DNA from: Gonocerus acuteangulatus
Lineage: Eukaryota > Arthropoda > Insecta > Hemiptera > Coreidae
Direction: 5' to 3'
DNA: 64,000 nucleotides
Assembly (NCBI GenBank): GCA_946811695.1
Contig: OX328126.1
Span: forward strand, 8,830,361 to 8,894,360
Part shown: piece by piece, positions 23,001 through 34,874 of the stretch
How positions within the stretch are numbered: the first letter of the stretch is position 1
Layout: the number at the start of each line of letters is the position of its first letter
Translations under genes and position numbers: made by a program
The notes under the pieces: model-generated
Told to the model about the DNA's origin: nothing
Databases searched by the model: none
Seen by the model: only the letters and a program-made list of their open reading frames with translations

Positions 23001-24918
23001 AGGTAACGAAAAAACGGCTGAGAAATCGTGGTATGTGTAACCATTCAAAAGGTAACGAAAAAACGGCTGAGAAATCGTGGTATGTGTAACCATTCAAAAG
23101 GTAACGAAAAAACGGCTGAGAAATCGTGGTATGTGTAACCATTCAAAAGGTAACGAAAAAACGGCTGAGAAATCGTGGTATGTGTAACCATTCAAAAGGT
23201 AACGAAAAAACGGCTGAGAAATCGTGGTATGTGTAACGATTCAAAAGGTAACGAAAAAACGGCTGAGAAATCGTGGTATGTGTAACCATTCAAAAGGTAA
23301 CGAAAAAACGGCTGAGAAATCGTGGTATGTGTAACCATTCAAAAGGTAACGAAAAAACGGCTGAGAAATCGTGGTATGTGTAACGATTCAAAAGGTAACG
23401 AAAAAACGGCTGAGAAATCGTGGTATGTGTAACCATTCAAAAGGTAACGAAAAAACGGCTGAGAAATCGTGGTATGTGTAACGATTCAAAAGGTAACGAA
23501 AAAACGGCTGAGAAATCGTGGTATGTGTAACCATTCAAAAGGTAACGAAAAAACGGCTGAGAAATCGTGGTATGTGTAACCATTCAAAAGGTAACGAAAA
23601 AACGGCTGAGAAATCGTGGTATGTGTAACCATTCAAAAGGTAACGAAAAAACGGCTGAGAAATCGTGGTATGTGTAACGATTCAAAAGGTAACGAAAAAA
23701 CGGCTGAGAAATCGTGGTATGTGTAACGATTCAAAAGGTAACGAAAAAACGGCTGAGAAATCGTGGTATGTGTAACCATTCAAAAGGTAACGAAAAAACG
23801 GCTGAGAAATCGTGGTATGTGTAACCATTCAAAAGGTAACGAAAAAACGGCTGAGAAATCGTGGTATGTGTAACGATTCAAAAGGTAACGAAAAAACGGC
23901 TGAGAAATCGTGGTATGTGTAACGATTCAAAAGGTAACGAAAAAACGGCTGAGAAATCGTGGTATGTGTAACGATTCAAAAGGTAACGAAAAAACGGCTG
24001 AGAAATCGTGGTATGTGTAACCATTCAAAAGGTAACGAAAAAACGGATGAGAAATCGTGGTATGTGTAACCATTCAAAAGGTAACGAAAAAACGGCTGAG
24101 AAATCGTGGTATGTGTAACCATTCAAAAGGTAACGAAAAAACGGCTGAGAAATCGTGGTATGTGTAACGATTCAAAAGGTAACGAAAAAACGGCTGAGAA
24201 ATCGTGGTATGTGTAACGATTCAAAAGGTAACGAAAAAACGGCTGAGAAATCGTGGTATGTGTAACGATTCAAAAGGTAACGAAAAAACGGCTGAGAAAT
24301 CGTGGTATGTGTAACCATTCAAAAGGTAACGAAAAAACGGATGAGAAATCGTGGTATGTGTAACCATTCAAAAGGTAACGAAAAAACGGCTGAGAAATCG
24401 TGGTATGTGTAACCATTCAAAAGGTAACGAAAAAACGGCTGAGAAATCGTGGTATGTGTAACCATTCAAAAGGTAACGAAAAAACGGCTGAGAAATCGTG
24501 GTATGTGTAACCATTCAAAAGGTAACGAAAAAACGGCTGAGAAATCGTGGTATGTGTAACCATTCAAAAGGTAACGAAAAAACGGCTGAGAAATCGTGGT
24601 ATGTGTAACCATTCAAAAGGTAACGAAAAAACGGCTGAGAAATCGTGGTATGTGTAACCATTCAAAAGGTAACGAAAAAACGGCTGAGAAATCGTGGTAT
24701 GTGTAACCATTCAAAAGGTAACGAAAAAACGGCTGAGAAATCGTGGTATGTGTAACGATTCAAAAGGTAACGAAAAAACGGCTGAGAAATCGTGGTATGT
24801 GTAACCATTCAAAAGGTAACGAAAAAACGGCTGAGAAATCGTGGTATGTGTAACCATTCAAAAGGTAACGAAAAAACGGCTGAGAAATCGTGGTATGTGT
24901 AACCATTCAAAAGGTAAC
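20026..24918. repeat. 49-bp satellite, about 100 copies, with higher-order structure
   Basis: Tandem 49-bp units (GGCTGAGAAATCGTGGTATG, then GTGTAACCATTC, AAAAGGTAACGAAAAAAC). Most units differ only at a C/G site (AACCATTC or AACGATTC). A rare variant, CGGATGAG, occurs at 22,427, 22,721, 24,044 and 24,338. The gaps are exactly 294 (6 units) and 1,617 (33 units), so whole blocks have been duplicated. Stops occur in every frame, hence no ORFs. The last unit is cut short at GGTAACTAAATT. Confidence 0.98.
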
Positions 24919-25474
24919 TAAATTCTATATAAAGAAGATTCTGAAACAATTTTCGATGGGGCGATATTATTCATAGAAATGAGAACTGAAACCTGGAAAG
25001 TGTTAATTTTGTTTTTCGAGCGGGGTTCCGTCTCTGTTTACTTTAGAGGTTCAGTAACTTTTTAGTTCTGCGATGCTGAAATGCAATGTTATGAGAAACT
25101 AATCACCGAGCTGATAATATGAACAATAACATACTGAAAATGTATATAAAAATAATCAGTAAATTCTTCTGTCCGAATTCCTACATATGTTTTGCCAACT
25201 TTCAGTATTTTGACATCTGCATAAAACAGCTGGATAATGCAGAACACACGAAAAGGCGTAGCAGGCGAGAAATATGAGAGAATAAAATCCACAGGAAAGG
25301 AAGAATACAGGAAAATGGCGCGCATAACAATATAATAAATCATGAAGGAGCGAGTGGGTATCCAACAATGGCATAACTCCAGCCAGCAGTAGCATTTCCA
25401 GGACAATTCTAGGCCTCAGGAAATGTTTTTCTACCTACCTTCTCCATGTTAGCGCGTTTTCTTACACAGGAAAG

Positions 25475-25534
<60 letters not shown>

Positions 25535-25795
25535 ATATATATGTTGGAATACTTTAAAGAAATGAGATGATTATTCTATTTCTCAGAAAGTCCCATCAAG
25601 AAATATATATGCGTGCTCATAAAACAGAAATATTAATTTAAACAAAATAGAGAAAACAAATCAATTATATTAAACAAAACAAATAATTTATTTATTTATA
25701 ATCATATCGGAAGAATGTGTACGTATACGTAAATAGATCCTTGTGTCACGCATCGAGAGTCGTGGAGATAATCCAGGAATAGAGTCCTTACTTAT
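24919..25795. other. Spacer with a (TA)n microsatellite
   Basis: TA run at 25,480-25,545. Two overlapping minus-strand frames (25,089-25,406) of up to 105 codons have no recognisable motif and are not called. Confidence 0.4.
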
Positions 25796-25797
25796 TT

Positions 25798-27070
25798 TCT
25801 GAGTTAATCACTCGCGGATTGTCTGAGTTAATCACTCGCGGATTGTCTAAAACATTTACTCGCGAATTGGCTGAGTAAATCACTCGCAATTGTCTGAGTT
25901 AATCACTCGCGAATTGTCTGAGTTAATCATTCGCAGATTGTCTGAGTTAATCACTCGCGGATTGTCTAAAACATTTACTCGCGAATTGGCTGAGTTAATC
26001 ACTCGCAATTGTCTGAGTTAATCACTCGCGAATTGTCTGAGTTAATCACTCGCAATTGTCTGAGTTAATAACTCGCGGATTGTCTGAGTTAATAACTCGC
26101 GGATTATCTGAGTTAATAACTCGCGGATTATCTGAGTTAATCACTCGCGAATTGGCTGAGTAAATCACTCGCAATTGTCTGAGTTAATCACTCGCGAATT
26201 GTCTGAGTTAATTATTCGCAGATTGTCTGAGTTAATCACTCGCGAATTGTCTAAAACATTTACTCGCGAATTGGCTGAGTTAATGACTCGCAATTGTCTG
26301 AGTTAATCACTCGCGAATTGTCTCAGTTAATCACTCGCGAATTGTCTGAGTTAATCACTCGCAATTGTCTGAGTTAATAACTCGCGGATTGTCTGAGTTA
26401 ATCACTCGCGGATTATCTGAGTTAATCACTCGCGAATTGTCTGAGTTAATCACTCACGAATTGTCTCAGTTAATCACTCGCGAATTGTTTGAGTTAATCA
26501 CTCGCGGATTATCTGAGTTAATAACTCGCGGATTATCTGAGTTAATCACTCGCGAATTGGCTGAGTAAATCACTCGCAATTGTCTGAGTTAATCACTCGC
26601 GAATTGTCTGAGTTAATCATTCGCAGATTGTCTGAGTTAATCACTCGCGAATTGTCTAAAACATTTACTTGCGAATTGGCTGAGTTAATGACTCGCAATT
26701 GTCTGAGTTAATCACTCGCGAATTGTCTCAGTTAATCACTCGCGAATTGTCTGAGTTAATCACTCGCGAATTGTCTGAGTTAATCACTCGCGGATTGTCT
26801 GAGTTAATCACTCGCGAATTGTCTGAGTTAATCACTCGCGAATTGTCTCAGTTAATCACTCGCGAATTGTTTGAGTTAATCACTCGCAATTGTCTGAGTT
26901 AATAACTCGCGGATTGTCTGAGTTAATCACTCGCGGATTATCTGAGTTAATCACTCGCAATTGTCTGAGTTAATAACTCGCGGATTGTCTGAGTTAATCA
27001 CTCGCGGATTATCTGAGTTAATCACTCGCGAATTGTCTAAAACATTCACTCGCGAGTTGTCAGAGAATTA
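25798..27070. repeat. 24-bp satellite, about 52 copies
   Basis: Units of 24 bp (GAGTTAATCACTCGCGAATT), mixed with 22-bp variants lacking two bases (CGCAATTG) and a CTAAAACATTTACT variant at 25,847, 25,966, 26,251, 26,656 and 27,037. The recurring variant order points to block duplications of uneven size. Eight-codon periodic frames (SELITRE) are artefacts. Confidence 0.95.
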
Positions 27071-27071
27071 T

Positions 27072-27187
27072 TGTGTTGGCTGCACTTCGCGGCTAGTCAC
27101 AACACTCTCACAACTCACAACTATTTGTTATTATTTTTACATTAATGTAGAGAAACCAAACTCAAGAAGCCTACATCACACTCTACT

Positions 27188-27222
<35 letters not shown>

Positions 27223-27957
27223 CTCCACTCGAATAATCGGATAATTAAAACAGCTGGTTGCTAGGTAGAGTTATTCAAATGAAGCTCCTTAGCAACGAAG
27301 CTATTACTGTCTGTTGCACGTATATAATATATACATAGAATAGAACTATATGTATATACATGTATATAATATAAATAGAACAGAACATATTATGTTCTAT
27401 TCTATTTTCCTTAAGGACCTGTTCTTTTCTTAGTATGTTAAAATTGTCTAAGTCAAATTTTTGGTCAGTTTTAATTATTTGGTCCACAAATGCAACAATT
27501 ATGGATACCTTACCTATTGAGGGAGGAAACACGCTAATAGGATTGGGGTTCGAATGTAGGAAAGAATGGGATTTTCGGGAGCCTTAAAGATATACAGCTC
27601 TACAACACTGTAGTGCAATGCTGGTTAAGTATATATGGCGCCTTAGAAATTAACTCCTATTCAGTATCTACTATTTAATATAATTTAATTTTTTTTTATT
27701 TATTGTTAACAATAAAAGTGAAATTAAAGTGTCAGTAGCATTGTAAATTTATTTAGTATTCCTTCGGGCTAGTTGTGAATTCAATTAATGAATATGTAAT
27801 TAATTTCTAATAATATTTTATTTGAATCATTCGAAAATTTATTCCATTACCTTTTTTTTTTAGTTGAAATTTTTCAAAATGTTTCTCTAGAGTCAAATAT
27901 GTAATAATGACATCATTTTTTATAATTGCTTATTAGATTCAACACAGGTTAAAGAAG
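27072..27957. other. Spacer with a poly-T run and a possible decayed Helentron-like end
   Basis: Poly-T at 27,190-27,222. At 27,520-27,537 the string GAGGGAGGAAACACGCTAA resembles the hairpin-plus-CTAA ends of the N-family elements but lacks a full stem. Nothing else recognised. Confidence 0.35.
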
Positions 27958-29261
<1,304 letters not shown>

Positions 29262-29529
29262 TATGGGTATCGTTCAGAAACCTGGATCATGAATAACGCA
29301 TTTCTATTGGTCTATTCCTATGAGCAATTGTATTGGCCTTTGTGTTTATAGTAACTGTCTTTCTGTTTAGAACGAAATTCATTTGTACATTGGTGTTTTT
29401 TTTTACGCGATTGGTGTTTGTTTGTTTGTTGTTTGTTTTCCTTGTTTGTTGTTTATTTTATCCAGACAAAGGAAGCACTGTTAAATAACATATCGGTCCA
29501 TTATCCACCGAAAAACCATCCTTCATCTA

Positions 29530-29695
29530 TATTATCAACGAGTTGGATTGACTAGAGCTTCGATATAACCTTGAGCGAGCGGAACGCATAGCAATTAACA
29601 TAAATGCTTCGCGTTTTCGCTCGCCCAGGGTTCTTTTGAAACTCTAGTCAACCCAAATCGTTGATAATCCCGTCGCCATATTGGAAAAAACTCAA
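29530..29695. mobile_element. Short foldback element related to family C
   Basis: Arms of about 60 bp: ATCAACGAGTTGGATTGACT at the left and, inverted, AGTCAACCCAAATCGTTGAT at the right, with GAGCGAGCGGAACGCATAG against CGCGTTTTCGCTCGCCC inside. The GAGCGG..ACGCATAG motif also occurs in the elements at 3,065 and 31,170-31,270. Confidence 0.55.
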
Positions 29696-30100
29696 TTGAC
29701 GCCTTGATCCAGAACCCGGTGATGATCCAGATCTCTGAGAGCCGGTTCTTTAACCTGCGTTGAAGCTAATACGTAAGGACCATTTTTTAAAACAATGTAA
29801 AACATAAACTAATTGAGGTTATATGTACTTATGATTACTACGGCTATTTAGGACTAGTAAATTCTGAGTATTTCACCGTTGCTTTGTATAAGGATGTTCC
29901 TCGGAGAGAATGTATGGAAGTACCGGACTGCATAGAAATAGGCTGATCTTAATCTTTACGACTCTTAATAAGTTTGGTCGCTCATGGTTCTCTAAGGATC
30001 TAGAAGTGGCTTTATGGTTTAATAACCATACATAACATGGTTATTATCTGGACAGTATTTCGAAACTATAGTTCGAGCAAAAGATGAAGACCACCGATCA
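29696..30100. other. Spacer, nothing recognised
   Basis: No matched repeat, no coding motif. Confidence 0.35.
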
Positions 30101-30403
30101 CATTTTTCTTATTAAATTCCGGCCGTAATATCTACAGAGGGACAAAAAACCATTGTATTTGTTATAATAGAGGATACAATATCTTTATACAATGAGGGAT
30201 TCCTAATTTAGATACAAATAAAAACAAACTAGCTAACTACCCGTGCTTCATCACGGCAGATAAGTAGTTATTTGATTGCGTTAAATAATTTATCATCAGA
30301 ATTAACGCTACTATATAATTTTGTGCAGTTTATTATATCATGGTTCCCGTCCTACTATATGTTATTCATCGATTGATAAGTAATCAAAGTATAATGTTTC
30401 TTC
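30100..30403 (+). repeat. Interspersed repeat B, copy 3 (cut off)
   Basis: Matches 19,600-19,890, then stops abruptly at TAATGTTTCTTC where LINE-derived sequence begins, so the LINE fragment inserted into or replaced its right end. Confidence 0.6.
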
Positions 30404-30575
30404 TAAGGATAGGACATTCCCTATTGACACTCTTATGACAGGACAAGACAGACCAATATGCCAGTACTGCAATACAACAGTTAGTGTTAAACACTTACTG
30501 CCAGACTGCAGACTCTGGCAAAACACTAACTTACCACAAACATGAGTGTATTACTTTCAGATAACAGCAAAAATA
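30403..30575 (+). pseudogene. LINE ORF2 C-terminal zinc-knuckle fragment
   Basis: Conceptual reading gives RIGHSLL, then (after a frameshift) TGQDRPICQYCNTTVSVKH and a LLPDCRLW segment, that is the R-x-G-H-T and C-x2-C-x7-H-x4-C features at the C-terminus of I/Jockey-type LINE proteins. The fragment at 50,363 (RIGHTLLTHSYL, LCTECNKTLTVKHLLTDC) is the closest relative in the window. Only about 55 codons remain. A SINE follows directly. Confidence 0.65.
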
Positions 30576-30747
30576 GGGTCTCCCGTGGTCTAATGGCTAG
30601 CGCCTTGGATTCATAAGCGGGAGATGGTGGGTTCGATTCCCAACCTCCGGCAGGAATTTTATCATCCCACGGCTCGCTGGAAAAATTCCTCGCTGCACCC
30701 TGGATGTCGGCGCTAATGACCTAGATGTAGATGCGCAGTAAAAAAAA
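30576..30747 (+). mobile_element. tRNA-derived SINE, family T1, copy 2
   Basis: Full structure: tRNA-like head (GTGGTCTAATGGCTAGCGCC; B box GGGTTCGATTCCC), a body with CCACGGCTCGCTGG and GATGTAGATGCGC, and a short A tail at 30,740-30,747. It is fused at its tail to a truncated 5S-SINE. Confidence 0.85.
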
Positions 30748-30862
30748 GTAGATGCGTGCCGTTGGCATTATAAAGGGGCGGCAACCTGTAGATAGCCCGG
30801 CGTTCATAGCCTAAGTGTAGATAAGCAAACAAATACACAAAGAAAAAGAAAAAAAAAAGACC
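30748..30862 (+). mobile_element. 5'-truncated 5S-rRNA-derived SINE, second copy
   Basis: It begins with a repeat of GTAGATGCG (present in the SINE just before it) and continues GCCGTTGGCATT, the 3' end of a 5S rRNA-like head. The body follows: ACCTGTAGATAGCCCGG and CATAGCC.AAGTGTAGATA.GCAAAC, parallel to the element at 49,272-49,436, and an A-rich tail. The duplicated GTAGATGCG could be the junction of a T1/5S-SINE dimer. Confidence 0.6.
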
Positions 30863-30889
30863 TATTTGGTTAAAGTGTCCGGACAATGA

Positions 30890-31590
30890 CAGCAATAACC
30901 GTATACGAATCCGTTTAGATATAATTTGGTAAAAGTGAAGTTTCACGGCCTCAAACCCGATTTCTTTCAAATTTTGTACAATAACGTATTTTGATGCACT
31001 AAATACGAATACGTTAAAAAAAACCTTCGCATTTACCTAGGACAGAAGTTATTAAGCACTAAAGTTCACTGTTATGCAGGTTATGAGAGCTAATGTAAAC
31101 AACTAAATTTGTGAGGAATTTATGGCATACATGACTTTAAGGCATAAATGACGACTTTAAGGCATACATGCTATGCGTTTCCGCTCGCTCAAGAAATTAA
31201 CAAAACCCCAGTCAATCCAACTCGCTAATATCTTCTTGTGCGAGCGTAGCGAGCGGAAACGCATAGCACGTATGCCCTTAAGCGACAGGTGAGGACGGGT
31301 GAGGATGCCCTTAAAATTAACAATATTTTTGAATAAATGGTTTATGAACATTTCAAATGAGAGTTCTGTTTCCCAATGTTACATATCTGCGCATGCGCGT
31401 GTTTACAAATACGCTGTTGACGCCTAGTTTTATAACCTTCCTAACAGTGAACTTTAGTGCTTCATAACTTCTTTCCTAGTTAAATGCGAAGGTTTTTTTT
31501 TAACGTATTCGTGTTTATTGCATCAAAATACATTGTGGTGAAAAGTGTTAAAGAAATCGGTTTTGAGGGCGTGAAACTTCACTTTTACCT
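30890..31590. mobile_element. Foldback element family C, complete copy (~700 bp)
   Basis: Outer arms 30,900-31,095 and 31,400-31,585 are inverted copies: CACTAAAGTTCACTGTTA against CAGTGAACTTTAGTGC, and AAACCTTCGCATTTACCTAG against CTAGTTAAATGCGAAGG. The inner arms carry GCTATGCGTTTCCGCTCGCT and, inverted, AGCGAGCGGAAACGCATAGC (31,170-31,280). No transposase frame, so it must depend on an element elsewhere. Superfamily not determined because no clear target duplication was found. Confidence 0.65.
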
Positions 31591-32150
31591 ATAATTTTTA
31601 ATGTTATGGACTTAAAACTGTGTACTATGTTAGCACAGTAAGCAGGAAGGGCTAAAGCTGTGAGAAGTACTGACAATATTGCCGTCCTAATAAAATTAAT
31701 TTTCATAAGTAGTATTGGTCTAAACTCCAAAGCGGGGACAAGAAACTGTTTCTAGCGTGCTTCTGTACTATTAGGACAGGTGATAAAACGTAATGGCGAC
31801 AATATCTTCCAGGAGTCCTGTAGCTTTTAATCAGAACTCCGAGCGTAGTTCGCTCATAATCTCACACTAACGCGGGTATCGAAACCTTTATAAGCCAAAG
31901 ATTTTAATAAAGTTCCGGTGTTATGGAATGGGTTAGAGGATTCAGCAAACAAGGGGGTCATTTGGTTCAAGTATTTAATGAATTTATGAAGTCTTTTCAA
32001 TTTTTTTTTAACTAACTTTATTTGCAATTATACAATACAATAAGTAGTATTTTTTATTCTTTTGTACAGGATTTGATGACATGAAGGACCGATAGGAAAA
32101 AAGCCCATTGGCCAAAACCTATTAACTTGGACTTATATCTTAGGATCTTA
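31591..32150. other. Spacer, possible minus-strand LINE tail near 32,010-32,050
   Basis: The reverse complement near 32,030 contains TATTGTATTGTATAATTGC, similar to the 3' tail of the LINE ending at 32,750. Otherwise nothing recognised. Confidence 0.3.
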
Positions 32151-32151
32151 G

Positions 32152-32755
32152 GAGGGCATTGAGGGCAACGAGAAGGCTGATGAGCTGGCAAGGAAGGGGT
32201 CGGAGGAGATACTCCATGGTCCTGAGCCGTTCTTCGGTGTATCTAAAAGCTTTGTCAAAAAGGTAGTAAATGCCTGGGAACAAGAAGAAATTCTCAGGAA
32301 TTGGCAGGCCAAGCCAGGCTTGAGGCAGGCAAAGCTACTTGTCCAGATTTCGAAGGGCAGGGCAGGGTATTTCCTTCAACTGGAAAAAACAGAACTAAGG
32401 AGGATAGTCGGACTTCTCACAGGACATGGTCCGCTAAGAAAACACCTGTGCACGATGGGGCTAATAGAGGACCCTACATGTCGCTGGTGTCTCGAAGAAG
32501 AGGAAACCTCACAGCACGTCCTCTGCGAATGTGAGGCGTTGGCCTACAGCAGGTTAGTGCACATAGGGAAGGCAATTGCTACGCCCAAGGACATAGCCGA
32601 GGCTGAAATAGGCCCAAGGAGCTCAAGATATTCGTGAGGAGCTGCAAGTTGGAAAGGGAGTGAGTTAGGGACGCAAATCACAATAGATCCAATAGGGTCG
32701 CAGTGAGCAAGGGTGAATTTGGCCCAGGTCCCTTTTTATTGTATTGTATTGTATC
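32152..32755 (+). pseudogene. LINE (R1/LOA/I type) ORF2: RNase H end and C-terminus
   Basis: Frame 1 from 32,155 reads GIEGNEKADELARKGSEE, the last catalytic block of the RNase H domain carried by R1/I-group LINEs (G-x-x-G-N-E-x-A-D). Next come a basic linker, RRIVGLLTGHGPLRKHL and the zinc knuckle C-R-W-C-x7-H-x4-C. It stops at 32,635-32,637. Upstream is a stop at 32,149, so the copy is 5'-truncated at the RNase H domain. After the stop are about 100 bases of 3' UTR and a tail of TTGTA repeats (32,735-32,750), typical of tailed LINEs. The frame is intact over 160 codons, so the insertion is fairly recent. RNase H normally removes RNA from the cDNA hybrid. Confidence 0.82.
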
Positions 32756-32824
32756 ATAGGATAAATTTTCTTTTAGGGTGACTATTTACAGTATTTACAA
32801 TATTTATATTTACATTATTATACA

Positions 32825-33305
32825 AGGTTTGTTTACAATAGGTCTCTAGGCCATTTGCGTTTGAGGCGACGGTGAGGGTTACCGGGAATGGAGGGTGAGG
32901 ATAGCTTGTTGATTAGAGGATTGTAGTGACCAGGCAAACGGGAGTGGAAGTTAAGGTATCGGGTTTTGGACAGGGTTTGGACAAAGGGGATTCCTAGGTC
33001 ATTATGGATAGTGAAGTTCGAGACATAGAATGGAGCATTGACTATTTTGCGGAGTATATTCGATTCTGAGGATGTTGGATCGCTTGGCACACCCCCAAAC
33101 TTCGAAGCCAAACGTCCAGGTGGTGGATTGTAGTAGTATATATCCGTCTCTTGTTCTGTAAAGATAATTTTGAGCGAGAGTCTAGGAGTCTGTTTAGTAG
33201 TCTAAAGCGTCTGTTTGTTTCCTGTCTTTTCTTTTGTATGTGTTGGCTCCAGGTAAGTATATGAAGTCTTACATCGTATAATAAATCCTAAATATATCAA
33301 GTCGT
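32825..33305 (-). pseudogene. Jockey-type LINE ORF2, C-terminal fragment
   Basis: Minus strand, with at least two frameshifts. From high to low coordinates it reads EPTHTKEKTGNK, FRLLNRLLDSRSKLSLQNK, then SNILRKIVNAPFYVSNFTIH, NDLGIPFVQTLSKTRYLNFH and finally PHRRLKRKWPRDLL before the stop. These are the same blocks as in the copy at 6,657. The W-Y-G-x-x-L-W-G block is garbled by frameshifts near 33,110. It is joined at about 33,305 to mariner-like sequence. Dead copy. Confidence 0.8.
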
Positions 33306-33563
33306 CGACTGTAGAATGTGTCGATCCAAGTTTTTCTGCTAGCTCTTCGACTGTTACAACAGGATTTTCTTCTACAGTAGCCTGCAGGAGTTGGTCGTCA
33401 AGTTTGTCGCTAGAAATCGTTCAAACCACCGCTCCACTTGTCGCTCACTAATGACATTGTTGCAAAATATTTCTACAAGTTTTCGATAAGTTGAAGCAGT
33501 ATTTTTCCTTTATCGAATTCCCAAAGTATAACATGGCGCAAGTGGTGTCTTTGGAGATCCATT
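33305..33563 (-). pseudogene. mariner-like transposase, N-terminal DNA-binding fragment
   Basis: Minus strand, starting ATGGATCTCC near 33,563. Pieces spread over frames read HHLRHVILWEFDKGK, ISERQVERWFERF and ENPVVTVEELAEKLGSTHST. These are the first helix-turn-helix, the W-x-x-R-F linker and the second helix-turn-helix of mariner transposases (compare the general pattern F-R-H-x-x-L-x-x-F-x-K-G and L-A-E-x-L-G-x-S-x-x-T-V). The catalytic DD34D domain is absent and at least two frameshifts are present. No terminal inverted repeat identified. Confidence 0.65.
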
Positions 33564-34419
33564 TCAAATGTTATTTCAGTATAGAATATATAAGTTTCAC
33601 CAACTAAAACATGATATAATAGAAGTGTATTTAATGCTGTAATAAACAAAAAATGTAAACAACAAAAAATTGAAAAGACAGGAACATAAACAGACAGAAC
33701 AACTAAGCCGAAATATTATTAGAAATTTAAAAATGTATAAAATTTATTTGTTATTTCAGTGTATATGCGCATGTGGCCTGATAATGACTGAGATTTTTTA
33801 TTAATAAATAAAAATGTTTAATATCCAAAAAATACTCATTATTAGGTCCAACCATTTTATATTTTGCCGAGTAGCTTTCTTCAATGCTCCATTGGGTCAA
33901 CTCACCTGAAACAAAAACGAAAATATATAAATAAAACTAAAAAAATAAATTTAATATTTGTTAAAAATGTAATAAGACAGTACAGGAAAGCTCAGAATGA
34001 AAAAGAGTTAATGTTCTGTTATAATATTTCATGAAAAATGGGAACAGAAGTAAAATTATTAAATAATATCCAAAAAACGAAGCAAGGTCTTAGGCAACTG
34101 ACAGTATAATTAGCGCACATTACTCAATGTAAGAAAAAATTGCATTAGAACCATATTTGTAGGTCATTTAATACGATTTCGAATAGTTCCTTGACATTTG
34201 TAATGATTCTCCAACCGGTTTCCAGGTACGTAAGAATATATCCCAAACCCAAGAAAAAATTTTGCCTTTAAATAATCACGATTTATACCGATTTTCATTG
34301 GAATCTAACAAACCTTATGGCTAGAATAGGAAAATTAGTAATTTGGCTGCGGGGTAAACGCACCACCTAGATGGACCGATTTTGGTAAACCAACAAAACT
34401 CGTACAATCTCTTCCTATA
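33564..34419. other. AT-rich spacer
   Basis: The first part may be mariner 5' untranslated sequence. No inverted repeat or gene found. Confidence 0.35.
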
Positions 34420-34690
34420 GGGTTGGGTTGGGTTGGTAGTTTAAGGGCAGAAAACTGCTTGGTCATCTCCGCCCTTTTTGTGTTTAATTGTCCAAGATTA
34501 ATGTTAGGATGGAGAGTGTTTTCAGTATTATGTGTTTGAGATAGAGTTGTGTTACTAAAGTTGTATTTGTGAGAATCTAACTTTGAAAAAAAAGATAAAT
34601 TATTGTTGTTACAAAATTGCATGGATATAAGAACCAGATTCTCAAACACATAAATATATTTGCACTTATATAAATATAGTATATATATAT
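34420..34690 (+). repeat. Interspersed repeat F, copy 1
   Basis: Aligns to 47,262-47,500. It starts with a GGGTT-type run (34,423-34,438), then TTAAGGGCAGAAAACTGCTT, CATCTCCGCCC and ATAAGAACCAGATTC. The GTTAGG-like 5' start recalls insect telomere-type sequence, but there are too few units to call it that. Family unknown; it may be the 3' end of a LINE. Confidence 0.55.
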
Positions 34691-34874
34691 AGTGCACAGT
34701 ATATATATAAATACAGTACAAATAATAAAAAATATAGGAATATCTTCCTATAGGAATGACATACCTGTACCAAGTTTCGTGCCTAAAAACAAAACTCAAA
34801 ATCTAAACACTCCTTCGTGCTAAAATGGCTGACATTTAAGTAACTCATAGATCAATTATTATCTGATAAGATAT

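Noticed and set aside
20026..24918. CRISPR array
   Set aside because: Units are contiguous with no unique spacers, there are no cas genes, and the context is eukaryotic.
25089..25406. 105-codon minus-strand ORF
   Set aside because: Hydrophobic and Cys-containing, but overlapped by another frame of similar length with no recognisable domain; no evidence of splicing or expression.
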